Shown: piece by piece, positions 1 through 8,136 of the stretch
How positions within the stretch are numbered: position 1 is the stretch's first letter
Layout: each line of letters begins with the position of its first letter
NCBI GenBank assembly: GCA_001874305.1
Contig: MPCU01000006.1
Location: forward strand, 62,001 to 126,000
DNA: 64,000 nt
Origin: Bacteriovorax sp. MedPE-SWde
Lineage (GTDB): Bacteria > Bdellovibrionota > Bacteriovoracia > Bacteriovoracales > Bacteriovoracaceae
Reading direction: 5' to 3'
The notes under the pieces: model-generated
Database searches by the model: none
What the model saw: the letters and a program-made list of their open reading frames with translations, nothing else
Told to the model about the DNA's origin: nothing
Translations under genes and position numbers: made by a program

Positions 1-156
1 CATAGTTGCACCAGCACCACCACCACGAACATCTTCGATCTTGTGGATCATGTCACAGTAAAAAAGGATTCTTTCAGTAAGAGTTGTCTTACCAGAGTCA
101 ATGTGGGCAGAGATTCCGATATTTCTCGTCTTTGCCATAAGCTTGTTAGTAATCAT
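1..156 (-). CDS. fusA: Elongation factor G, N-terminal part (runs off the left edge)
   Basis: Translation GTPase that moves tRNA and mRNA through the ribosome. Only the first 52 codons are present. The P-loop AHIDSGKTT and the following switch I approach ([17 protein letters not shown], then GATM) are clear. The S in HIDSGKTT and the IHKIEDVRG stretch resemble the mitochondrial/spirochaete-type EF-G1 lineage more than the E. coli type, which has HIDAGKTTTTER and NHKIGEVH. Two in-frame ATG codons exist, at 156 and 138. The upstream one is preferred because GGAG lies 6 bases before it; it adds the residues MITNKL to the familiar MAKTRNIG start. Confidence 0.9.
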   Translation of the reverse strand, partial: MITNKLMAKTRNIGISAHIDSGKTTLTERILFYCDMIHKIEDVRGGGAGATM

Positions 157-234
157 TGCGTTCTCCACGTATGAAATTATCTTATCTACAATGTTAGACA
201 TTATTAGTTAATTTTATTCGATATACAGTCGCAC

Positions 235-263
235 ATCTTAGTGAAATTCAATGCATGAGTCAA
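235..263 (-). promoter_or_regulatory. Sigma-70-type promoter of the EF-G gene
   Basis: On the minus strand TTGACT (263-258) is followed after exactly 17 bases by TAAGAT (240-235), close to the TTGACA-N17-TATAAT consensus. It points at the EF-G start about 80 bases downstream. Recognised by eye only. Confidence 0.6.
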
Positions 264-400
264 TCAGGTAGGCAAAAAAAATATACAAAACAGACATTGT
301 TGAGCAAAAAACTTTTTTTCATGAAATGAAAACTCTGTATTGACAATAAATGCTGAAATCCTTAAAAAAATCGGTACTATTCCACGGAGACATTTTCAAT

Positions 401-1030
401 ATGAGCGATATTTCAAAGCAAGACCTATATGAGTCTGTAAAAACACTTGTTGAGACTACAGATAAGCATATCCACCTAGGTCAGCACAAGCTGTTTACAC
501 TTGTTACAGTGGCCTTTCAGTACTTCCTATTTCATTCTACAAAGAATCCTGGGGCCTATATTGTCAGGATTGAAGACGCTAAGCTCGCAGATAAACTTGC
601 TAAGAAATGTAAAGATCCTTCAACGAGAAAGTTCATTCAACAATTATTGATGCCAAGAAAGATCAAATTTAATAAATCTATGATCTATTTGGACTTCTTC
701 AATATTAATAGCTGGAATATGACGGCGGAAATCCCTAAAGAGAAAATCAAGGGCGCTTTAATCATCAAAGATTCTGGTGAAAAGCCAATGGACCCAGTAC
801 TTGAAGCCTCCGAGGCAGATGACGAGCACGCAGCGATGCTGGCCGGTCTACCTGAAGACTACTTCATGTCTTCTCTAACAGACTTTGTACCTAAAACGAT
901 AACTATATCTTTTGAAGAGAGTATTCAAGGCCTCACATCTGTAAATTTCCCATTTATTGTTAAAGAAGAGAATAAGACAATTTCTGGCGTAACGATCGGA
1001 AATGATGTTAAGTGGGATAACTTAGATTAG
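401..1030 (+). CDS. Hypothetical cytoplasmic protein
   Basis: I do not recognise a family. The product is about 209 residues, soluble, without signal peptide or membrane segment, with an alpha-helical N-terminal half and a central acidic stretch (EASEADDEHAAM). An in-frame ATG at 350 would add 17 residues, but the ATG at 401 is preceded by GGAGA (386-390) and nothing like a ribosome site precedes 350, so 401 is preferred. It is divergent from the EF-G gene and followed by a hairpin, so it is probably its own transcript. Confidence 0.6.
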   Translation: MSDISKQDLYESVKTLVETTDKHIHLGQHKLFTLVTVAFQYFLFHSTKNPGAYIVRIEDAKLADKLAKKCKDPSTRKFIQQLLMPRKIKFNKSMIYLDFFNINSWNMTAEIPKEKIKGALIIKDSGEKPMDPVLEASEADDEHAAMLAGLPEDYFMSSLTDFVPKTITISFEESIQGLTSVNFPFIVKEENKTISGVTIGNDVKWDNLD

Positions 1031-1080
1031 TTAATTCAACTACTTACGATCTAAAAATCATATCTATCAAAGACTTTTTA

Positions 1081-1101
1081 CACAGTGCGTTGCGCACTGT
1101 G
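1081..1101. other. Perfect 9-bp hairpin in the gap before dacB
   Basis: CACAGTGCG and CGCACTGTG are perfect inverted repeats with a 3-base loop. No T-run follows on either strand, so a classical intrinsic terminator is not certain. It may end the upstream transcript or act as an operator or leader structure for dacB, whose start codon is 56 bases further on. Confidence 0.5.
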
Positions 1102-1156
1102 CCACATCATGCTACTAATCCCCTATTCTAAATCAATTAAGTTTTACGGGGGTAAA

Positions 1157-2479
1157 ATGCTAAACCTTAGATGTCTATTAAAGAATACTCTTATCTTAGG
1201 TGCCATATCTGCTAACACAATGGCCGCACCAACTGTTGATATGACAGAGAGATGGAACGACCTTATGGGCGACTTCAATATGGATCCTCAGTATCATGGT
1301 TTCTGCTATCTTGACCCATCAGGTGAACTCAAAGGTCCCAATCCCCATAGAAGAATAAGACTTGCCTCAACTACAAAGCTAGTAACAGCGCTTATGGCCA
1401 TTGAAAAACTAGGGCCAGACTATGAATATACGACAAAGTTCTATTGGAATGGAAAAGACTTACACATCAAAGGTGATCAAGACCCAGTCCTGAGTATGAG
1501 AAAGCTATTCTTTCTTATCTCTCAGCTAAATAATGTTGGGATTACCAAAATAGAGAACTTAACTTTTGATGGAAACTTTAAAGTCTTTTCTAAAGTAGAA
1601 TCAGTAGCTATGTCTGAATTTAAACCAAGTATAAAATCTACTAAGAAATATCTTAAAGACTACTTCACTGTTTCTGAGTGGAATATAATAGCAAAGCTAT
1701 ATAAGAATTTTATTAAATCCACACCTAAAGAAGTCATTGATGACCTTCAAATTAGAACAGACATTTCTGATATTAAACTTGAAGTTGGAAACATAAGCAA
1801 TGCTGAAGAAAATCCGTTAAAAGAAAAAGACCTACAAACATATGAGATGGTTTCACCAAAAATTGCAAAGTACCTTAAAGTTATGAATGTCGCCTCTAAC
1901 AACTACATAGCAGATCAGGTCTTTGAAAAAATTGGTGGTAAGGCCGCTTACCATGAGTATATTCAGAATTTTATCAAAGAGAAATTTGGTAATTATACAG
2001 CAATCAGAAAAGAGTTCTCTAAAGGAGAACACTCAACATATATTTACACTGGGTCCGGACTTAACGTAGGAAATGGTAAAGGTAGAGTTGATAACTACTC
2101 AACCTGTGCCATTATGGTAAACCTCGTTAAAGAGCTTGATACTAAACTTGAAGATATTCAAAGAGGTATGCAAGAAGTTGTAGCTGTACCAGGCGTCGAC
2201 AAAGGAACATTTAGACGTCGTTTAAACTCTCCAAGGCTTGCAAAGTCAATTCTTGCAAAGACTGGAACACTAATGCATACATCAACGCTTGCAGGAAAAG
2301 TATCCGCTCAAGACGGAGATGTATACTTTGGAATGTTTCATCAAATGAGAGGCTGGAAAGGTAATGCAAAGATGGTTCAAAACCAAATTGTATCTGACCT
2401 CATAGACTTTCACGGTGGTACGAAGAAGTTTGAATATAAGAAAGAGAGATTCTTCCCTGCGAAAGGTCCATTAAAATAA
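1157..2479 (+). CDS. dacB: D-alanyl-D-alanine carboxypeptidase/endopeptidase, S13 (PBP4) family
   Basis: Periplasmic penicillin-binding protein that trims or cleaves peptidoglycan stem peptides. The 440-residue product starts with a Sec signal peptide (MLNLRCLLKNTLILG, ending near NTMAAP). The three active-site motifs are visible in order: STTK at residues 71-74, SNN at 247-249 and KTG at 368-370. A GSGL motif like that of PBP4 enzymes lies between the last two. The start at 1157 is chosen because GGGGG sits 4 bases upstream and the signal peptide begins there; longer in-frame starts at 1085 lack this. An exported phosphatase and an ankyrin protein follow closely and may be co-transcribed. 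In predatory bacteria such enzymes help remodel prey walls; that link is inference here. Confidence 0.88.
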   Translation: MLNLRCLLKNTLILGAISANTMAAPTVDMTERWNDLMGDFNMDPQYHGFCYLDPSGELKGPNPHRRIRLASTTKLVTALMAIEKLGPDYEYTTKFYWNGKDLHIKGDQDPVLSMRKLFFLISQLNNVGITKIENLTFDGNFKVFSKVESVAMSEFKPSIKSTKKYLKDYFTVSEWNIIAKLYKNFIKSTPKEVIDDLQIRTDISDIKLEVGNISNAEENPLKEKDLQTYEMVSPKIAKYLKVMNVASNNYIADQVFEKIGGKAAYHEYIQNFIKEKFGNYTAIRKEFSKGEHSTYIYTGSGLNVGNGKGRVDNYSTCAIMVNLVKELDTKLEDIQRGMQEVVAVPGVDKGTFRRRLNSPRLAKSILAKTGTLMHTSTLAGKVSAQDGDVYFGMFHQMRGWKGNAKMVQNQIVSDLIDFHGGTKKFEYKKERFFPAKGPLK

Positions 2480-2492
2480 CTCTGAGGCAATA

Positions 2493-3071
2493 ATGAGATA
2501 TTTAATTTTACTATTTATTTTTCAACTTTCAGTATCAGCAAATCTCTTTCCCAATAAGAGAACTGTACAAAAGAATAATCTATATAGAAGCGCACAACTT
2601 TCCGCGAAACAGATAAAGAGAGCGATAAAGAAATGGAAAATTAAAACGGTTATTAATCTTCGAGGTGAAAGTCCCAACAAAGACTGGTGGCGAAAAGAAG
2701 TTGTAGCGGTTAGGGAATCCGGGGCGAAGTATCATAATATAGGAATGAGTGCACAGAGATTACCTCACAGAAAAGATTTAATTAAACTCATAGAGCTCTA
2801 TGAAACAGCAGAGAGGCCAATTCTAATTCATTGTGCTGGTGGTGCTGACAGAACAGGGGAAGCGTCCGCGATGTGGAAGCTAGACCAAATGAAAACGAGT
2901 AAAAAGAAAGCACTAAAACAACTAACAATTCTCACAAGACATATACCGTTCAGATTCCCTGCCAAGCGTTACTTCATTAAGAAAATCTATCAAGGAAGTG
3001 ACTGGGCCAAAGAGAACTACTACCCTTGTGAAGCGAATTACAAGTATTACGACAAGAGCAATTGCAATTAA
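2493..3071 (+). CDS. Exported dual-specificity/tyrosine phosphatase-like protein
   Basis: The 192-residue protein has an N-terminal signal peptide (MRYLILLFIFQLSVSA) and the cysteine-phosphatase signature HCAGGADRTG, with C114 and R120 placed as in HCx5R enzymes, so phosphatase activity is plausible. GAGG lies just upstream of the ATG. It begins 13 bases after dacB and probably shares its transcript. Substrate unknown; it would act in the periplasm or outside the cell. Confidence 0.8.
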   Translation: MRYLILLFIFQLSVSANLFPNKRTVQKNNLYRSAQLSAKQIKRAIKKWKIKTVINLRGESPNKDWWRKEVVAVRESGAKYHNIGMSAQRLPHRKDLIKLIELYETAERPILIHCAGGADRTGEASAMWKLDQMKTSKKKALKQLTILTRHIPFRFPAKRYFIKKIYQGSDWAKENYYPCEANYKYYDKSNCN

Positions 3072-3095
3072 AATCCCCAGTGCTAAACTAGGGGT

Positions 3096-3893
3096 ATGAA
3101 AGACTTTAATACTCCTAGAATTATATTTCTCGCCATAACGGTCGCATTTGCAATTTCTACATTTAAAATCTACTTTCCGAATAAAGATGAAATAAAGAAA
3201 GTCTCTGCTCCACAAAAAAAGACAAAAGAAAACGAAAGTAAGAGACCTCGATCCTTTAACTTTAGTGATAAGCAAACACCAGTAAAAGACAAAATAGAAA
3301 GCCTAAAAAATCTTCAAAATACAAAGAAAACACCAAAGAAGTTCATTCAAGTTATAGAGCTTAAAAATGAGTTCCTCGCTATTCAATACCTTAAAGAAGT
3401 GAGTCCAGATTATATTTATGAGCAAGACCTCATGACACCTTTGATGCTTCTAATAGAAGCTAATATGAAAACTGCATTTACAGAAGTTCTAGATCGAGTA
3501 AAGAATGTCGATCATCAGAATAAATATGGTGCAACTGCCCTGGTTCTAAGCTCAGGAGGAGGAGACTTAAGTATCTCTAAGGCGCTACTAGAAAAAGGTG
3601 CTAATCCCAATATAAAGTTTAACAAGAGAAACTTCACTCTCCTCATGGATGCCTCATTTGAAGGTAACCAAGAGCTCCTAGAGCTTCTTATAAAGTTTGG
3701 AGCAGAGATTAACACTCAAGATAAGGATGGTAAGTCTGCGCTTCACTATGCGGCAAAAGAAGGCCATCAAGGCCTAATTCCAACACTACTATCTAAGGGT
3801 GCTGATAAAACCCAAAGGGATAATAAGGGAATGACCGCATATGACTACGCGTTCAAAGAAGGTTTTTTAAAAATTGTCGAGGACCTAAAATAG
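3096..3893 (+). CDS. Membrane-anchored or exported ankyrin-repeat protein
   Basis: The 265-residue product has one N-terminal hydrophobic segment (about residues 8-25), a lysine-rich linker, then ankyrin repeats from about residue 105 to the end, with typical signatures such as GATALVLSSGGGDL, GKSALHYAAKEGHQGL and LLSKGADKTQRDNKG. Ankyrin repeats usually bind proteins; the partner is unknown. GGGG precedes the start closely. It follows the phosphatase by 24 bases, so dacB, the phosphatase and this gene look like one operon. Confidence 0.82.
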   Translation: MKDFNTPRIIFLAITVAFAISTFKIYFPNKDEIKKVSAPQKKTKENESKRPRSFNFSDKQTPVKDKIESLKNLQNTKKTPKKFIQVIELKNEFLAIQYLKEVSPDYIYEQDLMTPLMLLIEANMKTAFTEVLDRVKNVDHQNKYGATALVLSSGGGDLSISKALLEKGANPNIKFNKRNFTLLMDASFEGNQELLELLIKFGAEINTQDKDGKSALHYAAKEGHQGLIPTLLSKGADKTQRDNKGMTAYDYAFKEGFLKIVEDLK

Positions 3894-3894
3894 G

Positions 3895-4020
3895 CGGCCC
3901 TGACTTAGTAAAAATTGAAAGAAGAAATGATCTAGGTAGGATGTTGATGAGCTTCCATTCGGATTCTCAAAAGAGGTTGGTGAAGGTAGGATTGAAGACT
4001 TTCTATTTTCATCAGGGCCG
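3895..4020 (+). ncRNA. Candidate structured RNA in a 322-bp gene-free gap
   Basis: No gene is seen between 3893 and 4216, but the stretch is highly structured. CGGCCCTGA (3895-3903) pairs perfectly with TCAGGGCCG (4012-4020). After a 5-base bulge the helix resumes for 13 positions (3909-3921 with 3999-4011), 11 of them Watson-Crick. The 77-base interior holds a repeated GGTAGGAT (3935, 3985). GGTTGGT at 3975-3981 can alternatively pair with ACCAACC at 4022-4028, a possible pseudoknot or switch. It does not match any riboswitch, 6S, SRP or tmRNA pattern I could recall. Strand is inferred from the flanking genes. Confidence 0.4.
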
Positions 4021-4032
4021 AACCAACCGGTG

Positions 4033-4050
4033 TTGCTTTATATAAAGCAA
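4033..4050. other. 18-bp perfect palindrome next to the candidate RNA
   Basis: TTGCTTTAT followed directly by ATAAAGCAA forms a perfect palindrome with no spacer. It could be an operator or the 3' hairpin of the preceding candidate RNA. No T-run follows, so it is not a standard terminator. The remaining bases to 4215 show nothing further that I can name. Confidence 0.4.
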
Positions 4051-4215
4051 GGACCATGCCAACTTTCTAATTAAGTAAAAGGTATATTAAGGGCCACAAT
4101 GACATTAAGTTCGCCCAAACTCCGCTATTTCATTGGTGTCGTAATGAATTTAGTATCCAAAGAGCACCTCGCTACGCGTCATTACAAAGAATATAATATA
4201 AACTAAAAATGGTGA

Positions 4216-5496
4216 ATGAATGAAAACTCAAGAGAAAGGTCAGAGATCTTTATTCAGCCATTCATAATAGCACTAAGTCTATCTGGGATATTCTTTGCAC
4301 TGCTTTATAAGTATTACTATCAAACAACAACCGCTCATGCTCATATGCTATTTGCTGTTGGCCTTGCATGGCTCTATATCCCCATAAAGAAAATATTTAG
4401 TAATTATAATTTATATGCAAACTGGTTAGTAATTTGCCTCTTATATGGACTTACCTACACCTCTTATCTTATGGGCTCATTAAATAGCCCGTCAGTATGG
4501 TGGCTCATTTTTGTTCCTATACTATCGGCATTTCTTCTAGGCTTAATAGAAACGTTTATCTGGTCACTAATATCACTATCAGCTGCTGCACTTCTTACGC
4601 TTTCACACCTCAATGCTTTTGACTGGTTAGAATATACTAATGAACTTGGAACTGATAATCCTACTCTTGCAAACTCCTTAAGCTTATTCTCAATTTTAAT
4701 TTGTGCAGTATCATTAATACTCTACCTTAGGGCAATAATTGATAGACTTGAAGAACAGAGGAAAGGACTTCTTGAAGAGTCATATATACATTCTAGTACT
4801 CAATCTCTTGGGGAGTTGGCATCAAGCATTGCACATGAAATCAATAACCCATTAGCTATTATTCAGGGCCATGCTAATTTTCTAGAGTTAAAATTATCTA
4901 AGATTTCTATTACTGATAAAGAGAAAGAAGAACTTATCTCACATCTACAAAGGATCACTGTCTCCACGTCAAATGCAAGTGCGACAGTTAAATCTCTTGG
5001 CTACCTGACAAGAGGAATTAACTCTGAAAAACCAGAAATATTTAAGGCCCATGAAGTTATAGAAGTCGTTAAAGATCTTAATAGTAAGAAATTTCTGCTT
5101 AAGAATATCGAGATTGCAACTAATGAAGATAACTCTCTTCACAATCACCAAGTATATGCTTCTAAAGGACAAATCATTCAAGTGATGGTTAATCTTTTAA
5201 ATAACTCCTTTGATGCTGTAAAAAATGATCTTAGCAGCTGGGTTAAAATTGATTACTCTCTTGCACGAAACGAAGACTACCTACTTATAAAGGTTATTGA
5301 TAGCGGTCTTTCTGCAGCTCTACTCAATAGCGAAAGTATTTTCAAGCCGCTATATACGACAAAGGAAATTGGTAATGGCCAAGGTCTAGGCCTCAGTCTG
5401 GCAAAAGCGATCATGCTAAAGAACAATGGAGATATCTACCTCGACAGATCTGCCTATAACACAACTTTCGTGATTAAAATCCCTTATGTTAAATAG
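4216..5496 (+). CDS. Membrane histidine kinase
   Basis: Two-component sensor of 426 residues. About six hydrophobic segments span residues 10-172 with no large periplasmic sensor domain. A short coiled coil leads to the phospho-acceptor motif SIAHEINNPL (H207), followed by an HATPase domain with the N-box NLLNNSFDAV (N330), G1 box DSGLS (degenerate: the usual DxGxG glycine is replaced) and G2 box GNGQGLGLSLA. No response regulator is adjacent, so the partner must be encoded elsewhere, possibly one of the stand-alone receivers in this window. The ribosome site at the start is weak. Confidence 0.88.
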   Translation: MNENSRERSEIFIQPFIIALSLSGIFFALLYKYYYQTTTAHAHMLFAVGLAWLYIPIKKIFSNYNLYANWLVICLLYGLTYTSYLMGSLNSPSVWWLIFVPILSAFLLGLIETFIWSLISLSAAALLTLSHLNAFDWLEYTNELGTDNPTLANSLSLFSILICAVSLILYLRAIIDRLEEQRKGLLEESYIHSSTQSLGELASSIAHEINNPLAIIQGHANFLELKLSKISITDKEKEELISHLQRITVSTSNASATVKSLGYLTRGINSEKPEIFKAHEVIEVVKDLNSKKFLLKNIEIATNEDNSLHNHQVYASKGQIIQVMVNLLNNSFDAVKNDLSSWVKIDYSLARNEDYLLIKVIDSGLSAALLNSESIFKPLYTTKEIGNGQGLGLSLAKAIMLKNNGDIYLDRSAYNTTFVIKIPYVK

Positions 5497-5501
5497 TGCT
5501 A

Positions 5502-6665
5502 CTAAAGAATAAAACGATCAAAGACAGTTTCAATTTTTGCGAAGTAAGATTTCGCTTGGCCCTTTTCAGTATTGTAAGGGAGTGAGATTCTAATAGAATT
5601 TTTGGCCTCTTCTTCAGAGTACCCCATAGATAATAGAACTCGACTTGCTTTTACAGTTCCTGAAGAACATGCACTTCCTGAGCTCACATCTATCTGGGCC
5701 ATATCAAAAGCTGTTAACATTATATCAATCTTAACATCAGAGACTATGAGATAAATTGTATTATAATTTCTCTTAGCGTTTACAGCTACAACATGTACTC
5801 GACTTCCATATTTCTCTTGAATAGATTTTTCTAAGAATTCTTTTTCAAATTTTAAAACTTCAGGTTGATAATTCTTTAGAACCTCTTTCAGGGCGAGTTT
5901 TAAAGAGTAAATACCAAGAGTATTCTCCGTCCCAGATCTTAAGTTTCCTTGCTGTCCACCACCAGTGATTAAAGGAAACAAACTTGAACTGGCTTCATTA
6001 GCAAAGGTGAAGCCAACGCCTTTCATAGCGCCAAATTTATGACCAGAAAAAGTATAAAAGTCGATGCTACTAGAAAGCTCAAAAGAACAATCAGTCTTAC
6101 CGATGAGCTGAACCGCATCGACATGAATTTTTGCTTCTGTTTGATCTTTGATACTTTCGATGTCTGACAATTTCCAAACTACTCCTGTCTCATTATTCAC
6201 AAGAGTAAAATTAATCAGCACACTACCACTTAATTCATTTATATATTTAATAACAGAGTCTTTGTTATAGTGACCGTCCTTATCTACACCTAGTAAATGA
6301 AACGAGCCTCCCAATAACTCAACATGCTCTTTTTGAGCAAATACACAAGAGTGATCTGTTGAAAATGAAACGAAATGGAACTCAGATTTTTCACGAAGCA
6401 TCTGAAAACAGAATCCCTTAACAATATTGTTAATTCCTTCTGTAGCTCCTGAATGATAGAACAGCGCATGCGACTGAAGGCCAAAGACAGACTTCAAATA
6501 TGCAGAAGTATCATTTACTAATTTCTTTGATTTCTTTCCTGTAGAATGTACAGAACTGGGATTGCCAAAAGGCAAAGCCCCTGAAGCTAACCACTGTTGA
6601 ACAGTGTCTGCTAAAGGGGCCGTTGCATTATAATCTAAATAAATTCTTTTACTGATTAATTTCAC
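5502..6665 (-). CDS. iscS: Cysteine desulfurase, IscS/NifS family
   Basis: PLP enzyme that takes sulfur from cysteine for Fe-S clusters and tRNA thiolation. The PLP lysine lies in SGHKFGAMKG (K210) and the persulfide cysteine in SSGSACSSG (C333); IYLDYNATAPL and the ETG/DAVQ motifs are also typical. It starts with GTG at 6665, inside the end of the upstream iscR-like gene (17-bp overlap), so translation is probably coupled. No iscU, iscA, hscBA or fdx follows; the next gene is convergent with only 5 bp between stops. Confidence 0.92.
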   Translation of the reverse strand: MKLISKRIYLDYNATAPLADTVQQWLASGALPFGNPSSVHSTGKKSKKLVNDTSAYLKSVFGLQSHALFYHSGATEGINNIVKGFCFQMLREKSEFHFVSFSTDHSCVFAQKEHVELLGGSFHLLGVDKDGHYNKDSVIKYINELSGSVLINFTLVNNETGVVWKLSDIESIKDQTEAKIHVDAVQLIGKTDCSFELSSSIDFYTFSGHKFGAMKGVGFTFANEASSSLFPLITGGGQQGNLRSGTENTLGIYSLKLALKEVLKNYQPEVLKFEKEFLEKSIQEKYGSRVHVVAVNAKRNYNTIYLIVSDVKIDIMLTAFDMAQIDVSSGSACSSGTVKASRVLLSMGYSEEEAKNSIRISLPYNTEKGQAKSYFAKIETVFDRFIL

Positions 6666-7212
6666 CGATATTTGTTCTTATTCCAGAAGCAAACTCGCTA
6701 AATGCACTTTCAGTAGTAGTTGTTGCTGGTGCAACGTTTTGTACTTGTGCAGCTTGTTCTCTTCTTTCAGCTTCAACTTTTTCAACATCAGCTTTAACTT
6801 CTTGAGATTTTCTCACAAGGTCACCTAAAGATGTTGTTGATAGGTATTCGCTCATGATGAAACCTAAGTTTTGGAAGTAATTCTTAGACAGGTGAAATTC
6901 AACTGTATTAGATACTTCAGCTTCAGTTCCTAAAATGTCTTTAGCTGGGTTAATATTCTCACCAACACAATCAAGGATGTCTTTTACTGTGATCTCATCC
7001 ATTGATCTAGCTAAAACATAACCACCACCTGGTCCTCTTACAGACTTAACTGCTTGACCATTTCTTAACTTTCTAAATAACTGCTCTAGATAGTGTAAGC
7101 TGATGTTTTGTCTTTCTGAAATTTCCTGTAAACGAACAGGGCTTCCATTGCTGTTAGTAGTTAAATCGAGCATTGCTCTTACTGCGTAACGTCCTTTCGA
7201 AGTGAGTCTCAT
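6649..7212 (-). CDS. Rrf2-family regulator, IscR-like but without cluster cysteines
   Basis: Winged-helix DNA-binding protein of 187 residues. The N-terminal 70 residues are strikingly IscR-like (MRLTSKGRYAV, ISERQNISLHYLEQLF, SVRGPGGGY). IscR binds its [2Fe-2S] cluster with three cysteines and a histidine at about residues 92-107. Here the matching stretch (about 86-112) has no cysteine at all; the only cysteine is C82. The C-terminal 50 residues are low-complexity (E/A/T-rich). It heads an operon with iscS. GGAGG lies 8 bases before the ATG. It probably senses something other than an Fe-S cluster, or acts constitutively. Confidence 0.88.
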   Translation of the reverse strand: MRLTSKGRYAVRAMLDLTTNSNGSPVRLQEISERQNISLHYLEQLFRKLRNGQAVKSVRGPGGGYVLARSMDEITVKDILDCVGENINPAKDILGTEAEVSNTVEFHLSKNYFQNLGFIMSEYLSTTSLGDLVRKSQEVKADVEKVEAERREQAAQVQNVAPATTTTESAFSEFASGIRTNIGEINQ

Positions 7213-7359
7213 TGGTCTTCCTCCATAAATCCAAATGTAAAGTTTCTTTGCGTATTCTAATTAATTTTAAAGCAAGTGTGTGCTTTCTGGGCTTCGCGTT
7301 CCTTGCTTACCCATTCCATATGAAGAATTATTGTTTATAATAATTTCTTCGTCACAATA

Positions 7360-7389
7360 AGTATGGCTTGTGTAATCGGGTTACGTCAA
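7360..7389 (-). promoter_or_regulatory. Candidate promoter of the iscR-like/iscS operon
   Basis: On the minus strand TTGACG (7389-7384) and CATACT (7365-7360) are 18 bases apart, resembling a sigma-70 promoter about 150 bases before the start codon. The surrounding 336-bp gap (7213-7548) contains no gene; besides this promoter it holds an inverted repeat and the tsaE-side hairpin described separately. A FliA-like reading of the same area (TAAATCAT-N10-CCCGATTA) is also possible but has non-ideal spacing. Confidence 0.45.
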
Positions 7390-7439
7390 CATGATTTAAT
7401 CAAATATTAAAAAAATAATTTTCATAGGCCAACAAAAGC

Positions 7440-7464
7440 TGTCAACTAATCAAAAACGTTGACA
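7440..7464. promoter_or_regulatory. Inverted repeat TGTCAAC-N11-GTTGACA upstream of the iscR-like gene
   Basis: Perfect 7-bp arms at 7440-7446 and 7458-7464; a further GTCAAC copy lies at 7385-7390, within the proposed -35 element. The arrangement fits a dimeric regulator, possibly autoregulation by the IscR-like protein. The protein assignment is inference. Confidence 0.35.
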
Positions 7465-7504
7465 TTACAATAGCTTAAGCTGTCTTCAGGTTGTCTTTAG
7501 ATAA

Positions 7505-7526
7505 CCGAGTAAAAGTTTTCACTCGG
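7505..7526 (-). terminator. Possible terminator after tsaE
   Basis: CCGAGT (7505-7510) and ACTCGG (7521-7526) can form a 6-bp stem with a 10-base loop 23 bases beyond the tsaE stop. The tract that follows on the minus strand is only TTATCT, so termination would be weak. Confidence 0.35.
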
Positions 7527-7548
7527 ACAAATTTGCACCCTTGAATGT

Positions 7549-8013
7549 CTAAAATTTTATCTGATTTAGAGCGAAGTTTCGCGTTGCCTGACTGGCATGG
7601 TCTTCTTTTTTTTCGTTAACAGTTATCTCTAACTCGTAATACTTGTAACTATCTCCAACTTCTCTAGATATGTCGTAGATATAGTCTTTGCCCCATTCAA
7701 CCAAGAAGTACTTCTTATCCTCTAGGTACAAAGGGATTTCCAAATGGATGATTTCTTCACGGGATTCGAGTCTATAAAAGTCAGCATGAACAACTTCTCC
7801 ACTGTCATTAATAATCGAATACGTTGGTGACATGGCCTGTTCTGTATCACCAATAAACTTCTTGGTGAAAGTAGTCTTACCGGCACCTACGACACCTGAG
7901 AGAATAACTACAGATGCTTCAGAGATTGCCTCTTTAAGCTCAATAATAATATTATCAAGGTCACACTCATAAACCTTCTTCCATGAGCGGATTTCCTTGG
8001 AGTCAAAAGTCAT
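7549..8013 (-). CDS. tsaE: tRNA t6A biosynthesis ATPase TsaE
   Basis: Small ATPase (154 residues) that works with TsaB and TsaD to make N6-threonylcarbamoyl-adenosine at position 37 of ANN-decoding tRNAs. The P-loop GVVGAGKTT is followed by the family signature SPTYSIIN, then HADFYRLES and LVEWG. AAGGGG lies just upstream of the start. It follows pdxJ after 123 bp, so it may have its own promoter or be last in the cdaA operon. TsaB and TsaD are not in the window. Confidence 0.92.
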   Translation of the reverse strand: MTFDSKEIRSWKKVYECDLDNIIIELKEAISEASVVILSGVVGAGKTTFTKKFIGDTEQAMSPTYSIINDSGEVVHADFYRLESREEIIHLEIPLYLEDKKYFLVEWGKDYIYDISREVGDSYKYYELEITVNEKKEDHASQATRNFALNQIKF

Positions 8014-8136
8014 AAAACCCCTTAAACTTTTATAAGAATCAATTGTAGTTATATTGTCTCTAATCTATGAATTAATGGATACTAGGAAAAATTGGAGCGT
8101 GTAGCGAAGACTAAAACTCTCCGCTACAAAACTAAT

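Noticed and set aside
2922-3275. Minus-strand frame across the phosphatase/ankyrin gene junction
   Set aside because: It is antisense to two well-supported genes and has no recognisable domain or ribosome site.
3895-4050. Known riboswitch or 6S/SRP/tmRNA at the structured gap
   Set aside because: None of the consensus segments of these RNAs that I know could be placed in the sequence, so only a generic structured-RNA candidate is reported.
7360-7400. FliA-type promoter for the iscR-like gene (TAAATCAT-N10-CCCGATTA)
   Set aside because: Spacing is one base short and a sigma-70-like pair overlaps it; a housekeeping operon is also an unlikely FliA target.
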